A DNA stretch of 64,000 nucleotides, taken from positions 530,282-594,281 of the forward strand of contig CAVVOF010000006.1 in the NCBI GenBank assembly GCA_963749905.1, read 5' to 3'. The stretch is from UBA10649 sp963749905. Lineage in GTDB: Bacteria; Actinomycetota; Actinomycetes; S36-B12. The notes under the pieces were generated by a model. That model was not told where the DNA came from. It did not search any database and saw only the letters and a program-made list of their open reading frames with translations. A program made the position numbers and the translations under genes. Below are positions 48,208 to 58,934 of this stretch, piece by piece. Positions within the stretch are counted from its first letter, which is position 1. The number at the start of each line of letters is the position of its first letter.

Positions 48208-49496
48208 GCCGTCTCCCGATCGAGAGGAAGGCGGATGGTGAACTCGGCTCCGCCCAAGGACGATCGTGCCACGCTGATGTGGCCGTTCTGGGCGGCCACA
48301 AGCGAGTGGGCGATGCTGAGGCCGAGCCCGGTGCCCTGGCCGACGGGCCGCGTGGTGAAGAACGGGTCGAAGATCCGATGAGCGATGTCGTCGGGCACGC
48401 CGGGCCCGTCGTCGTCCACCCGGATCAGCGCCTCGTCGCCTGCGACGAGCGTGGCCAGTGCGACCCGGCCACCCGGGGCGCTCGCCTGGATCGCGTTCGA
48501 CAGGAGGTTCAGCACCGCCTGATTGAGGCCGCCCGGCTGGCAGGTCACGGGCGGCACCGTGCCCCAGTCAACGGTCAGGGAGACCTCCGCCTGCTTCACC
48601 TGCAGCCCGATGAACTCGACAACCGACCGCAGTGAGTCGTTCAGGTCGACGGTCTTGACCACGGCCTCGTCGAGGCGGGAGAAGGTGCGCAGTTCCGCGA
48701 CCAGCTCGGCCGCTCTCGTGACGCCCTCCTCGATGGAGTTCACCAGTGTCGGCGCCTGCCCGCCGACGCGCGGCAGGTCCGTGGCCTCGATCTGCGCCAT
48801 CAGGCTCTCGAACACGCCGGGCAGGGCAACTTCGATGGCATCGAGGTTCTCGCCCACGATGTTGGCGAGGCTCACGAGGGCGTCGACTCCTTGATGCAGC
48901 AGATACGCGTTGTTCGTGATGTACGCAAGCGGGTTGTTCAGTTCATGCGCCACGCCGGCGGTCATCCGGCCGAGGGCCGCCATCTTCTCGCGGTGCACCA
49001 GCATCATCTGGGCCTGCTGCAGGTCCGCCAGCGCACGTTGGACCTCCGCGCTCTTCTTGGCGTTCTCGCGAGCAAGTTCCGTGACACGGCCGTTCAGCTT
49101 CACCAGCATGAGCTGGGTTGCCTCGGTGTCGGTGACCGGCACTTCGCCGAGCATCAGCAGGTCGTCCCCGTCACGGGACCAGGCCACTCTCAGGGACACC
49201 GGCACGGCGTCCCCAGCGCTGAAGTGCACGTTCCTTCGCCCGGGTTCCGGCGCTCCGCCCGCGAGCATGCGCAGCATCTCGTCACGCTGCCCAGCGACGA
49301 CGACGTCGGCAAGGACGACGTCCCCCGACACGTCCGCGGCACCCACGACCCGCAGGAAACCGGTGTTTGCGTCCTTGAGGCGGCCATCGCTGCCGAACCG
49401 CGCGAAGGCCAGGCACTCGTAGTCGGCGACAACGGCCCGCAGAGAGGGGGACAGGCTCCACACTCCCCGATCCGCGGCGTCCACGTCTCGCGTCAT
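48204..49496 (-). CDS. Soluble PAS histidine kinase
   Basis: 430 aa. A PAS-like sensor (residues ~15-135) is followed by a coiled coil (VTELARENAKKSAEVQRAL). The HisKA box GVAHELNNPLAY holds the phosphorylated His. The HATPase domain has N box LLSNAIQA, G1 DDDGPGVP and G2 GTGLGLSIAHSL. No membrane helix is present, so the signal is cytoplasmic. It heads the operon with REC-GGDEF, a helical protein and the CarH-like protein. I use the ATG at 49496; longer versions read through the upstream intergenic palindrome. Confidence 0.9.
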   Translation of the reverse strand: MTRDVDAADRGVWSLSPSLRAVVADYECLAFARFGSDGRLKDANTGFLRVVGAADVSGDVVLADVVVAGQRDEMLRMLAGGAPEPGRRNVHFSAGDAVPVSLRVAWSRDGDDLLMLGEVPVTDTEATQLMLVKLNGRVTELARENAKKSAEVQRALADLQQAQMMLVHREKMAALGRMTAGVAHELNNPLAYITNNAYLLHQGVDALVSLANIVGENLDAIEVALPGVFESLMAQIEATDLPRVGGQAPTLVNSIEEGVTRAAELVAELRTFSRLDEAVVKTVDLNDSLRSVVEFIGLQVKQAEVSLTVDWGTVPPVTCQPGGLNQAVLNLLSNAIQASAPGGRVALATLVAGDEALIRVDDDGPGVPDDIAHRIFDPFFTTRPVGQGTGLGLSIAHSLVAAQNGHISVARSSLGGAEFTIRLPLDRETA

Positions 49497-49617
49497 GCCC
49501 GTCGTCCTGAATCGCAGTGGTGTCTGGTGGTTACGCGGTGGCGGGCATGGACTCTGCCGCGTCCAGTGTCCTTGGATCGTGCAAGCCATTGCGTACCCCG
49601 AAGTCGGCGGGTCCGCA

Positions 49618-49647
49618 GCGCGCGGGAATGCCGGCATTCCTGCGCGC
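49618..49647. repeat. 30-bp palindrome upstream of the kinase
   Basis: GCGCGCGGGAATGCC is followed by its complement with one mismatch. It is centred 136 bases before the kinase start and could be an operator or a small cruciform. The rest of 49497-49923 shows no gene. Confidence 0.5.
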
Positions 49648-49923
49648 CGGGGCATCAGGTCGGATGGCGGGACGAGACGGTTCCTGCAACCGGCCGCGCG
49701 TCGCTGTCATAGGTGTGGCTCCCCCTCCCCCCGGACGGAACTGCGATCGATCCGCGGCACGTCCACGGATAAACGTAGCCGAGCGACGCCGCACATCCCC
49801 ACGAGAGTCAGGCATTACATACCCCCGGGGGTTCGGGAGGCACGCGCCCCCTGACCCGCCATGGCCCCTCCTGCCGCACGCCAGCCCCGGCTTTCGAACC
49901 TTCCCCGACCGGCTCCCGCAAGC

Positions 49924-50014
49924 CTCGTTTGTCCCGTATACCGGGAGAGATCGGCAATCCGGGCCCGAAATTCGCGATCTTCGCGCACTTGTCCCGGTAG
50001 CCGGGACAAACGAG
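49924..50014. repeat. 91-nt double-hairpin element, copy B
   Basis: Same ends (CTCGTTTGTCCCG / CGGGACAAACGAG) and length as copy A. Its internal hairpins are CCCGTATACCGGG and CCCGGTAGCCGGG, with central GGGCCC. It begins 8 bases after the clpX stop on the minus strand and probably terminates clpX. Confidence 0.85.
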
Positions 50015-50021
50015 AGGTGGG

Positions 50022-51326
<1,305 letters not shown>

Positions 51327-51485
51327 GTGCCTCTCCCCTTCGTGCGGCCGGGTCCCGTGACCGTGCCGAACCCGACCCCATGGGGGAACGGGCTACGCCG
51401 ACCGTACATCGGTATCCGGGTATATGCAGCCCTGCGGCGCGCCGGAACGGTCCGGGCGTGTCCATGGACCGGTCAGCGCGTCCGG

Positions 51486-52433
51486 TCAGTCGCCGTCAAG
51501 CAGGTCCGGCGCCGAGCCGTCCTGCCCTCGGGACCGCACCAGCACCCGATGCGCCCAGCGCCATCCGAGACTCCCGGCCCCCGCGGCCGTCCCCAGGAGT
51601 GCCTGGATCCACACCAGCATGATCAGCAGCCCTGCTCCCCCCGCGGCCGCCCCATTCAGCCATGCAGGCAGGACGACGGTCGTCAGCACTACCAGCAGCA
51701 TGATGCCAAGTTGAGCGAAAGGCAGCCGGTGCAGATAGGCGTCGCGCGTGTACATCGCCTGGGTGATGGCCAGGTGACTTCTGGAGTCCTGGGCCGCCCG
51801 CCACTCCTGAGAGGCCGCCCGCCATTGCGTCTGCAGCACCCCTGCATGACGGAACCGGCGGACGGCCACGACCCCGACAACGAGGATCGATACGACCAGC
51901 CCGAGCGCCGGCCAGCCCGCCAGCAGGTAGGCCAATACCGCCGTCAGTGCCACGGCTCTGGCCCCGTTCGAGAGGAAGCCCAGATATGCCTCGATCATCA
52001 TCCGCTCGGAGATGAAGCCCATCGTGTCCGTGATAGCGGCGGTCTCCACCCTGAGGTAGCTGCGTACCTGTCGGGCCACCACGAGCTGTGACAGCGAGAC
52101 CAGCGCACCCCAGAGCAGCACGGCTACCGAGAACAGCGCCAGCGACGCGGCCGGACCATCGACGGGAGGCAGGGGGACGCTCACGCCGAAGATGCGCGAC
52201 GTCGTCCGGCCCGACTCCTGCATCGCCTGCTGCACGATGGCGAGGGTGAACATGGTGGCCGCGGTGAAGATGAAGGACACTGCAGTGACCCGAATCCCGA
52301 AGCGCCGCCTGGCCCACATCCAGTCGATGGGTCGGGCGCTGACAGGCTCTGGACTCGAATCGATCGCCCCGGAGCGGGAAACGCCGGCGGGCCTGATCGC
52401 CTCCGAGCGTGGCAGTATCCGCCGTGCGTTCAC
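51486..52433 (-). CDS. Hypothetical polytopic membrane protein
   Basis: 315 aa with about five or six membrane helices (AVSFIFTAATMFTLAIV; LALFSVAVLLWGALVSL; ALTAVLAYLLAGWPALGLVV; LGIMLLVVLTTVVLPAWL). The pattern weakly recalls ABC-exporter membrane domains, but no ATPase is attached. No known motif is visible. The start is uncertain: a GTG at 52433 gives a 48-residue cytoplasmic lead, while an ATG at 52319 removes 38 residues. It is divergent from the fucosyltransferase-like gene. Confidence 0.7.
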   Translation of the reverse strand: MNARRILPRSEAIRPAGVSRSGAIDSSPEPVSARPIDWMWARRRFGIRVTAVSFIFTAATMFTLAIVQQAMQESGRTTSRIFGVSVPLPPVDGPAASLALFSVAVLLWGALVSLSQLVVARQVRSYLRVETAAITDTMGFISERMMIEAYLGFLSNGARAVALTAVLAYLLAGWPALGLVVSILVVGVVAVRRFRHAGVLQTQWRAASQEWRAAQDSRSHLAITQAMYTRDAYLHRLPFAQLGIMLLVVLTTVVLPAWLNGAAAGGAGLLIMLVWIQALLGTAAGAGSLGWRWAHRVLVRSRGQDGSAPDLLDGD

Positions 52434-52447
52434 TGGAAGGATCCCTC

Positions 52448-53404
52448 GTGAAGACTCTCACGGCCGACGAGGCCGCCGCGCTGGAGCGAGCGGACCGCAT
52501 CGTCGCGTTCCGCGACGACGGCCTGTTCTCCCGGGTCATGTGCGTGCTGAACGTCCTGCGACTGTCGGAGGTGCTCGGCAAGCCCGGCGTCTTCTACTGG
52601 GACACCGCTCCGCGGGCGGGCAACGAGCGACATGGGTACACCGAGCCCCTGTCGTCGGCGATCCGATGTCCCGCGGTCGTCGAGGTCGGCGACGAGACCA
52701 TGGCCGTGTACCGGGCGGAGCGGAACTTCACGGCCTGGCCGATAGTCGCCCTGCCCGGCGAGAACCACGCTGAGGTGCGTGCGCACGCGCAGCGGCTGGC
52801 GCTCGAGTTGACGCTTCACGATGGATCAACGGTAGGGGATCGACTCGCTCGCGGGTCCGTGCCCCTCGGAATCCATATCCGCGCCGGCGACGCCGCAGCA
52901 CTGCGGTGGCTTGGTGGGCGCTTCCTGCCCAAGAGCCTGTGGCTCGCTGCGATCCAGGCCCTGGTATCCGGCGACGACAATGCGCCGGCCATCTACGTGG
53001 CGTCTGACTCGGACGAGGTGCTCGCTGAACTCGCCGTCCGCTATCCCGACATCATCAGATCGCGGCTCGACGGCACCGCGGCGGGCGCAACGAAGATCGA
53101 GTCGGACCTGCTCGACGCGCTCGCATTCGGCAGTGGCGGTCGTCTCATCGGTCTTGACGCGAGTGCGTTCGCGAGTTTCGGCTCGACGGTCGCCGGCGTA
53201 CCGCTGATCTCCCCCGCTGAGATCCTCGGGATCTCAGACGTGGTCCGTGACATTCGGACCCTGGCCTTCTCCGAGTACGTCCAAGACGTGAGCGCCCTGA
53301 TGTCCGGCGAGGACCTGCCGCCTCGTGAACGCCGGCGGATCACCGCCAGGCTCACCACGATGTCCCGCAATCTTGAGCGACGGGTGCCTGGGCAGGAGAC
53401 GTGA
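52448..53404 (+). CDS. Fucosyltransferase-like glycosyltransferase (GT23/NodZ fold)
   Basis: 318 aa. The sequence GIHIRAGDAAA (about 140-150) matches the H-x-R-x-G-D type motif of FUT8/NodZ enzymes, which binds GDP-fucose. A second typical segment, AIYVASDSDEVLAELAVRYP, follows. The role is probably transfer of fucose or a similar sugar to a surface glycan or protein. The GTG at 52448 has GGAAGGA six bases upstream. It is the first of the surface-glycan genes. Confidence 0.7.
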   Translation: MKTLTADEAAALERADRIVAFRDDGLFSRVMCVLNVLRLSEVLGKPGVFYWDTAPRAGNERHGYTEPLSSAIRCPAVVEVGDETMAVYRAERNFTAWPIVALPGENHAEVRAHAQRLALELTLHDGSTVGDRLARGSVPLGIHIRAGDAAALRWLGGRFLPKSLWLAAIQALVSGDDNAPAIYVASDSDEVLAELAVRYPDIIRSRLDGTAAGATKIESDLLDALAFGSGGRLIGLDASAFASFGSTVAGVPLISPAEILGISDVVRDIRTLAFSEYVQDVSALMSGEDLPPRERRRITARLTTMSRNLERRVPGQET

Positions 53405-53415
53405 TCGCGGACGGC

Positions 53416-55383
53416 TCACCGCGCTCTGCCGGGGTGTCGAAGCAGGTCGCCGCGAACGTCCGCGGGGAGCGAGCCGAAGTCGGCCAGCAGGCGGGCAACC
53501 GATCGATCGGTCCTTCGATCCTGTCGCTGCGTTCGCGCCTCCAGCCTTCCGCCCTTCTCGACGGCGTTGCGGAACTTCACGTCCCACAGGAGGTCCCGCA
53601 ATGCCGGAAACGGGTTATCCGACTCGAACAGCGCCTCGTACGTGGTGTCGAGGACCTCGAGGTCGAGTTCGGCAATCGTCGCGTCGATCCAGTCGAACCA
53701 GTCGTCGGTCCGGCGCACGTACTCCCGCGCCGCGTCGGGGCGCATCGATGCTGCCACGTCGGTCGTGTCCTTCCGGAACCACGCTCCGCTCGCCTGGGCC
53801 TTCAGCAGAGATGCATAGGACATCGCCATCAGCCGGCGAAGCACGATGATCCGGGGTCGGTACGCGTCCAACACGTCCACCAGCGCGGCGCGGTCCAGGT
53901 GGTTGGGGAAGACCTTCATGACGGTCGGCCCCGAGCGCCCTTCGAGCAGGGTGCCGGTGACCTCGACCGCTGACGCGCTCATGAGTTGCCGGTAGGCCGC
54001 GACTTTCCGCTCGGCATGCTCCGCTGTCATCTGACGCCTCGCGTCAATGTCCGCCGAGCCCACCCATGGGCAGGCCCCCTCGAGGCGTTCGAGGCTCTTC
54101 TCACGAATGTGCCCGAAGTAGAACTCGCCCTCGACGAACACGTCCCGCACTGCGTCGCCCACCATCGAGTTGAGGGCATTGGTTCCAGATCGGGGCACCG
54201 AGATGACGAGCACCAATGGTCCCGCGGCGCTGCACGCGGAGTCCGGCCCAGCCTGATCGGATCCGGCGCGGGCTGCCGATCGCGGTACCTGCGCAGTGCT
54301 TCCCGCAACACGCTCGCCCAGTGGTCGAGGCGGGAGATCGCGACCCGCAGCGGGCGTTGCGCCCTCTGGGGCGGGTGTGGACGGCTCGTCGTTGAGGCCG
54401 CGAAGCACCTCTCCGGCGAGGATGCTCCGTCGAGGCAGAATGGCGAGCAGGCCGCGGTTAAGCGTGTCCTTGACCACCATGGGCAACCGGCCTCGAATGG
54501 CCCGACCGGTGGCCGAGTAGCGGGCCTGGAGGATCGACTCGTGGACGTGCTCCTGCCACGACCGAGACTGCAGTTCCGGCTCGACATACGCTTCGCGGTC
54601 TTCCGCATCCAGCCCGAGAATCCGGGCGTGCGTGGTGCGCCACTCACGTGCGAAACGCGAGTTCGCGTCGCTGTGCCACGGCTTCGTCGGACCCACGAAG
54701 TGGACGATGGCCGGGTCGTCCAGCAGCTTCCAAGCAGGCAGGGCAACCGAACTGAAGGAATCGAAGACGTTGTAGGCATGCGGCAGCACGTCGTGGCGGT
54801 CACGGAACACCAGATTGAGGACGTCCTGGTCCTGGAACTGGAGCTTCGGCCTCTCCCGCAGAACGGACAGGCTGGTCTCGACCAGGCCGTCCTGGCGCCA
54901 TCGTTCGAGAGACATGCGGAGCACGCCCGCGTTGAAGTACGGCACCCGGGAGCTTCCGAAGAGGCGGGCCCCGTTGCTGCCGAGTTCGCGCACGGCAGCA
55001 ACAGGGTGGTGCAGCGGGAACTCGAGGAGTCCCGTGAGATCGTCGCGCACCAACGTGTCAATGTCGAGGTAGAGCACCTCGTCGACCTCTGGCAGGACGT
55101 TCGCCATCACGAGCTTGCTGTACGTGAACGCCGATACGTGTCCGCGGTCGGAAACTAAGCCTCGCTCGGATAGCTGTCCGATCTCGGCCACGCGGACGAC
55201 GCACAAGTCGACGCCCAATGTCTCGGACAACCGGCGTATCGGTCCCAGGGACTCGTCGTCCGTGTCGCCGGGGGTCAGCAGGATGACGCCCGTCGCTGAC
55301 CGACCGTGAGCGGCGACCTGTGCGAGAGAGCACATCGCAAACGGGAGGTAGCGGGCGTCCGCGGCTAGGACAATTTGGGTCAC
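53416..55383 (-). CDS. GT8 glycosyltransferase fused to a sulfotransferase
   Basis: 655 aa with two catalytic domains. Residues ~1-270 form a GT8 retaining glycosyltransferase (nucleotide-sugar DxD in LYLDIDTLV, D107/D109; PYFNAGVLRMSLERW; late HFVGPTKPWH). A low-complexity linker (~335-385) leads to a sulfotransferase domain with the PAPS loop SVPRSGTNALNS (395-406) and a later IVLRRLMAMSYASL. I start it at GTG 55383; upstream sequence is poor coding. The fusion suggests that sugar addition and sulfation occur on one substrate. It is divergent from a second sulfotransferase. Confidence 0.85.
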   Translation of the reverse strand: MTQIVLAADARYLPFAMCSLAQVAAHGRSATGVILLTPGDTDDESLGPIRRLSETLGVDLCVVRVAEIGQLSERGLVSDRGHVSAFTYSKLVMANVLPEVDEVLYLDIDTLVRDDLTGLLEFPLHHPVAAVRELGSNGARLFGSSRVPYFNAGVLRMSLERWRQDGLVETSLSVLRERPKLQFQDQDVLNLVFRDRHDVLPHAYNVFDSFSSVALPAWKLLDDPAIVHFVGPTKPWHSDANSRFAREWRTTHARILGLDAEDREAYVEPELQSRSWQEHVHESILQARYSATGRAIRGRLPMVVKDTLNRGLLAILPRRSILAGEVLRGLNDEPSTPAPEGATPAAGRDLPPRPLGERVAGSTAQVPRSAARAGSDQAGPDSACSAAGPLVLVISVPRSGTNALNSMVGDAVRDVFVEGEFYFGHIREKSLERLEGACPWVGSADIDARRQMTAEHAERKVAAYRQLMSASAVEVTGTLLEGRSGPTVMKVFPNHLDRAALVDVLDAYRPRIIVLRRLMAMSYASLLKAQASGAWFRKDTTDVAASMRPDAAREYVRRTDDWFDWIDATIAELDLEVLDTTYEALFESDNPFPALRDLLWDVKFRNAVEKGGRLEARTQRQDRRTDRSVARLLADFGSLPADVRGDLLRHPGRAR

Positions 55384-55427
55384 TGGCAACTTTCTCTGGG
55401 CCGGGCCGACGGATGGAGGGATGCTAC

Positions 55428-56130
55428 ATGGGTGGCTCGGACGTGGTGGAGGTGTCGAGCCCTTCTGAGTGGGCGGCCCACGAGACGGCACGTCGCGCGA
55501 CGCTTGCAGTCGCGGACCGCTGTCCGACGATGCTCCTCTCGTACCCGCGCAGCGGCAACCATCGGTGAGGTGGTACATCGAGTCTTCCCTCGGTTGGAGC
55601 ACCCTCGGTGTGAAGGACGGGAGTGGCTCGACGAGCCCGCTCAACTGCACGATGTGCCGCTCCACGTACGCGGACTCGTGGCTGAGCCGTGCCGATCGGC
55701 GTCGCAGTCGTCAAGCGGCACTACCCCTGGGATCTCGAGCGCTTCCGGAATCTGATCGTGCTCGAGCGGGACCCCGTCGAGGCCATTCGGAGCCATCGTC
55801 GCACCACGGCCGACGACGAACTCCCAGACCTGGCGCGTCGGGACGCCGACTGGATTCAGCTGCTACGACGCACGTACGAGGACTTCAGCGGCCCCAAGCT
55901 GACACTGCGCTACGAGGACTTCGCGTCAGATGTCTCACGACTGGACGCACTCCTCGACTGGCTCAACAAGCACGACCCAAGACTGCAGATGCTCCGTCGA
56001 CCGGCGAACGTGCGTGGATCCCCGACCTGACCACGAGGCCTCGCCTGTCTACGCCGGTCAACCCCCGGTTCTACCGTGACGCACAGCCCCAACGGGCGGC
56101 CGTGGTGGCGGCGCAGATGCCCGGGTGTGA
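55428..56130 (+). pseudogene. Sulfotransferase, broken by at least three frameshifts
   Basis: ATG 55428 has GGAGGG seven bases upstream. It reads to MLLSYPRSGNH, the PAPS-binding loop of a sulfotransferase, and then the frame breaks near 55565. It resumes as RWYIESSLGWST, breaks near 55690, continues as VAVVKRHYPWDLERFRNLIV and TYEDFSGPKLTLRYEDFASD, and breaks again near 56010 before AWIPDLTTRPRLSTPVNPRF. The 3' end is uncertain. The domains match a complete ~220-aa enzyme, so errors in the sequence are as likely as decay. Confidence 0.65.
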
Positions 56131-56145
56131 CGTGGCTGATTCGCG

Positions 56146-57049
56146 TCAGTCGGAGCGCGCCGCGCGGTCGGCGAGCCGCGCACGAAGGGCGATGATCCGC
56201 TCCTCCATCCGGGAGATCCTGGCCCGCGCTGCATCGCGCTCCCGCGTGAGGCGCTCGACCCTTGCCGGAGTGACCGGGCCATCCCGGCCCAGGGCCCGCG
56301 TCACCCAGTCGACATCCACCCGTTCGTCGGGCAGGTCGACACCCCACTCCCGGGCCATCCGGTCGAGCCAACTGCCCGCCGGTGGGCCCACCTGGGTGAT
56401 CGGACCCGCGCGCCTGAGCACTTCATGCCAGAGGTGCACTGCGGACGAGTCCGCTACCCGTCGGTCCACCTCCTCAGCCTGCTCCGGATCGAAGAGCAGC
56501 CACGTCTGGAGCGGCTTGATGGGGTAGAACGCCTCGCGCGGCTGCGCAAGACGATCGAGCCCCAACTCGGTCAGCGCATCGGTCAGCAGCTGCGGGCCCA
56601 TCTCGCCCCAGCGGACCGACTGCACGTCGATCCAGCGGCCCGTTCACACAGCAGGTCGAGCAATCGGCTGCCTCGCGGGGCCCGCAGCACCGCGCTGTTG
56701 ACCAGACGCTCCGACTGCCACCCGAACAGGTATTCGCCCCGGGGGCAGATCCTCGCCCAGGAGCACGACATCCGAGTCGACCCAGGCGGTCTCCTCACCC
56801 TGGCAGGAGCCGGTAGCGGAACAGGTTGGAGAACATCGCGAACGTTCCGGGCTCCTGCGGATTGGCGAAGATCGACCGTGACGAGACGACCTCGTCGACG
56901 TCTCTGCGCACGACCTCACTCGGCAGCGCGGGCTGAGGGCCTTGGGTGAACACCTGAACCCGGTGTCCGCTGTTGACGAAACTGGCGATGGAGAGCTTCT
57001 CGACCCATCGCAGGGGTCGGCCGATCCACAGCATGGAGACCGACGCCAT
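56146..57049 (-). CDS. GT32-like glycosyltransferase (several frame breaks)
   Basis: About 300 aa when frames are joined. It begins MLWIGRPLRWVEKLSIASFV, typical of GT32/capsular sugar transferases. It carries the DxD motif in ETAWVDSDVVLLGE, then GEYLFGWQSERLVNSAVLRA. Frame breaks lie near 56805, 56745 and 56640. The C-terminal part has the lower domain (FYPIKPLQTWLLFD; AVHLWHEVLRR) and ends in a coiled coil (RDAARARISRMEERIIALR). It starts at ATG 57049, just after lsr2 on the same strand. Probable role: addition of a sugar to a surface glycan. Confidence 0.7.
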
Positions 57050-57054
57050 CGACG

Positions 57055-57408
57055 TCAGCGCGGAGAGCCCGCGGCCTCCCACGCCGTGCGCACCTCGGGC
57101 GCAACCCGGCCACGCTCGGTGACCGGCATCCCCACCGACCGCGCCCATGCGCGGATGACCGACGCCTCCGTCGCCCCTCTCCCCCGGCGCCCGGAGCCAC
57201 TCGACGAGCGCGCGCGACGAGTACCGGCGACGACTGGACCGCCAACCTGGCGGGCGTTCCTCAGGTACGGCTTCAACGCGGCCTTCAACTCGGCGTAGGA
57301 CGCATCCGTGAGGTCGATCTCATAGTCGGTGCCGTCGAGTCGGAACGATCGCGTACGCGCCCCCGTGTCACCTGTGAGGTCGTCGATGATCAGTGTCTTG
57401 GTAGCCAC
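57055..57408 (-). CDS. lsr2: Lsr2, nucleoid-associated protein
   Basis: 117-aa H-NS-like protein of actinobacteria. The N-terminal dimerisation domain shows TLIIDDLTGD and YEIDLTDASYAELKAAL. The C-terminal DNA-binding part has IRAWARSVGMPVTERGRVAP, with the RGR loop that enters the minor groove of AT-rich DNA. It silences horizontally acquired genes. The middle linker is Arg/Gly/Ser-rich. It lies within the glycan cluster rather than at the usual conserved lsr2 location, so it may be a second, cluster-linked copy. Confidence 0.95.
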   Translation of the reverse strand: MATKTLIIDDLTGDTGARTRSFRLDGTDYEIDLTDASYAELKAALKPYLRNARQVGGPVVAGTRRARSSSGSGRRGRGATEASVIRAWARSVGMPVTERGRVAPEVRTAWEAAGSPR

Positions 57409-57462
57409 GGCCCAATCATGCCCGACATTCGGGATCGCTGATCTACGACCGGGACGATTGCA

Positions 57463-58934
57463 TCAGGCCGGCACGTCCAGCTCACGTCCACGCGGCGCCA
57501 GCACCCTCAGCTCGAGCCACTGGAGCTGCCTGGCCGCTGGACTGCGACCGAGCGCGCGCATGCTCAACTCCACGCGACTTCCTCGCGCCGGCACCTCGAT
57601 GCGCGCAGGCTTGTCACCTTGGACGGGCACCGACCCGAAGACCCGGCCGTCTGGCGAACACCTGGCGGGCCGCCGCGTCTGGCGGATCGCACGTGAGCTC
57701 GAGGCCGACGAATCCGTCGGCGTCCAACGCCCGGCCATCCACCCGCATCGCGATCCGCAGGTCGGTACTGGGCACCGGGCCGTAGCTCACGCCAGTCTGA
57801 CCCTCACCAGATCCACTGGCTGCACATCGCGCGTCCAGCCGGACAACCTCCCCGGCACGCAGCGCGGAGCCAGGCGTGTCGAGGAATCCCCCGGCCCGCC
57901 GGCTGACGAACTCCTCGACGGGGCGCAGCTGGCCGGTCGCCAGCCATGCGGCATAGGGCGCACCAGCACCGAGGGCCCGGCGCACCTCCTCCCGTCCGGG
58001 CCAACGCGACGCCAAGGTGCGGGGCAAAGCGCGCAGCCGTGACAGGCGCCGGGCGCGGGCGAGCACACGGACCTCGGTTGCCCGGACCCGGTCGGCCCGC
58101 GTCGACCGGCTCGAGTGCCCGGCCAGCATTCGGCAGCGCCACGCCGGTCGCCTCCAGCTCCGACAGCACAGCAGCGAGGTCCGGGACCAGGCCGGCCACG
58201 CTCGCCGCGCCGCGAAGGCGTTCGGGATCACACCGCGGCAGCAACTCGGCCACATCGGCAAGGGCCTGCACCGCATCGGTGGCCGCGACGGCGGCGCGCC
58301 CGTGAGCCACCGCGTGCAGGACCATCAGTTCGGGTTGAGGGACGGGCACGACCAGCCCGGACATGCTGCCGACTCGGTACGGAGCACGCAGGACCATCCC
58401 CAGCAGGTCGCGCTGCCGCGGCCGCACCACGTGTACGTCGATCGCGCCGCCGGTGCCCGACTGCCACCCGCCGTCGATCTGGTCCGCCTGCGGCACAGCC
58501 CCGAAGGCGCGCGCGAAGCCGGCTCGCACGAGCGCATTCGAGACGACCGAAACGGCGTCGCTGCTGACGACGATGTCGACATCCCCCATCGACCGTGCGC
58601 CCCACCTCCGCCCCATCGCGCCCAGCGCCGCCCCCTTGACCAAGCGGTACCGGACGCCGGCGGATGACAGATCCCGTAGGACCGGCAGGGCCTCGGAGGC
58701 CAGCATCGACGACTGCACCCACGTGTTTCGATACGCACCCTTGAGCCGACCGAGTTCCGGGACTGCGCTGCCGTGACGGCGCAGCGTGAGGTAGACGCGG
58801 GGCAGCAGGCGGGTTGTTGATGCGTCGATCACCTCGAACGGCGTGCGGCCGAGCAGCGATCGCCACGCCTCCAGCCCACGAGTGGAATCGTCGAGGGCGG
58901 CGACCAGCAGGAGCTGGCGGACGTCATCCTCCAT
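57463..58934 (-). CDS. Uncharacterised nucleotidyltransferase with beta-rich C-terminus (two extra bases)
   Basis: About 490 aa after removing two shifts (near 58105 and 57690). The first ~290 residues match the PF14907 type: KGAALGAMG and the signature ARSMGDVDIVVSSD (GxRxxGDxD), then a helical domain (ELMVLHAVAHGRAAVAATDA). The C-terminal ~150 residues are unusual and beta-rich (VVRLDARCAAS, TDLRIAMRVDGRALD, ARIEVPARGSRVELSM). It follows the GT2 gene with a ten-base overlap. Families of this kind occur with PqqD and HPr-kinase-like genes; the substrate is unknown. Confidence 0.8.
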
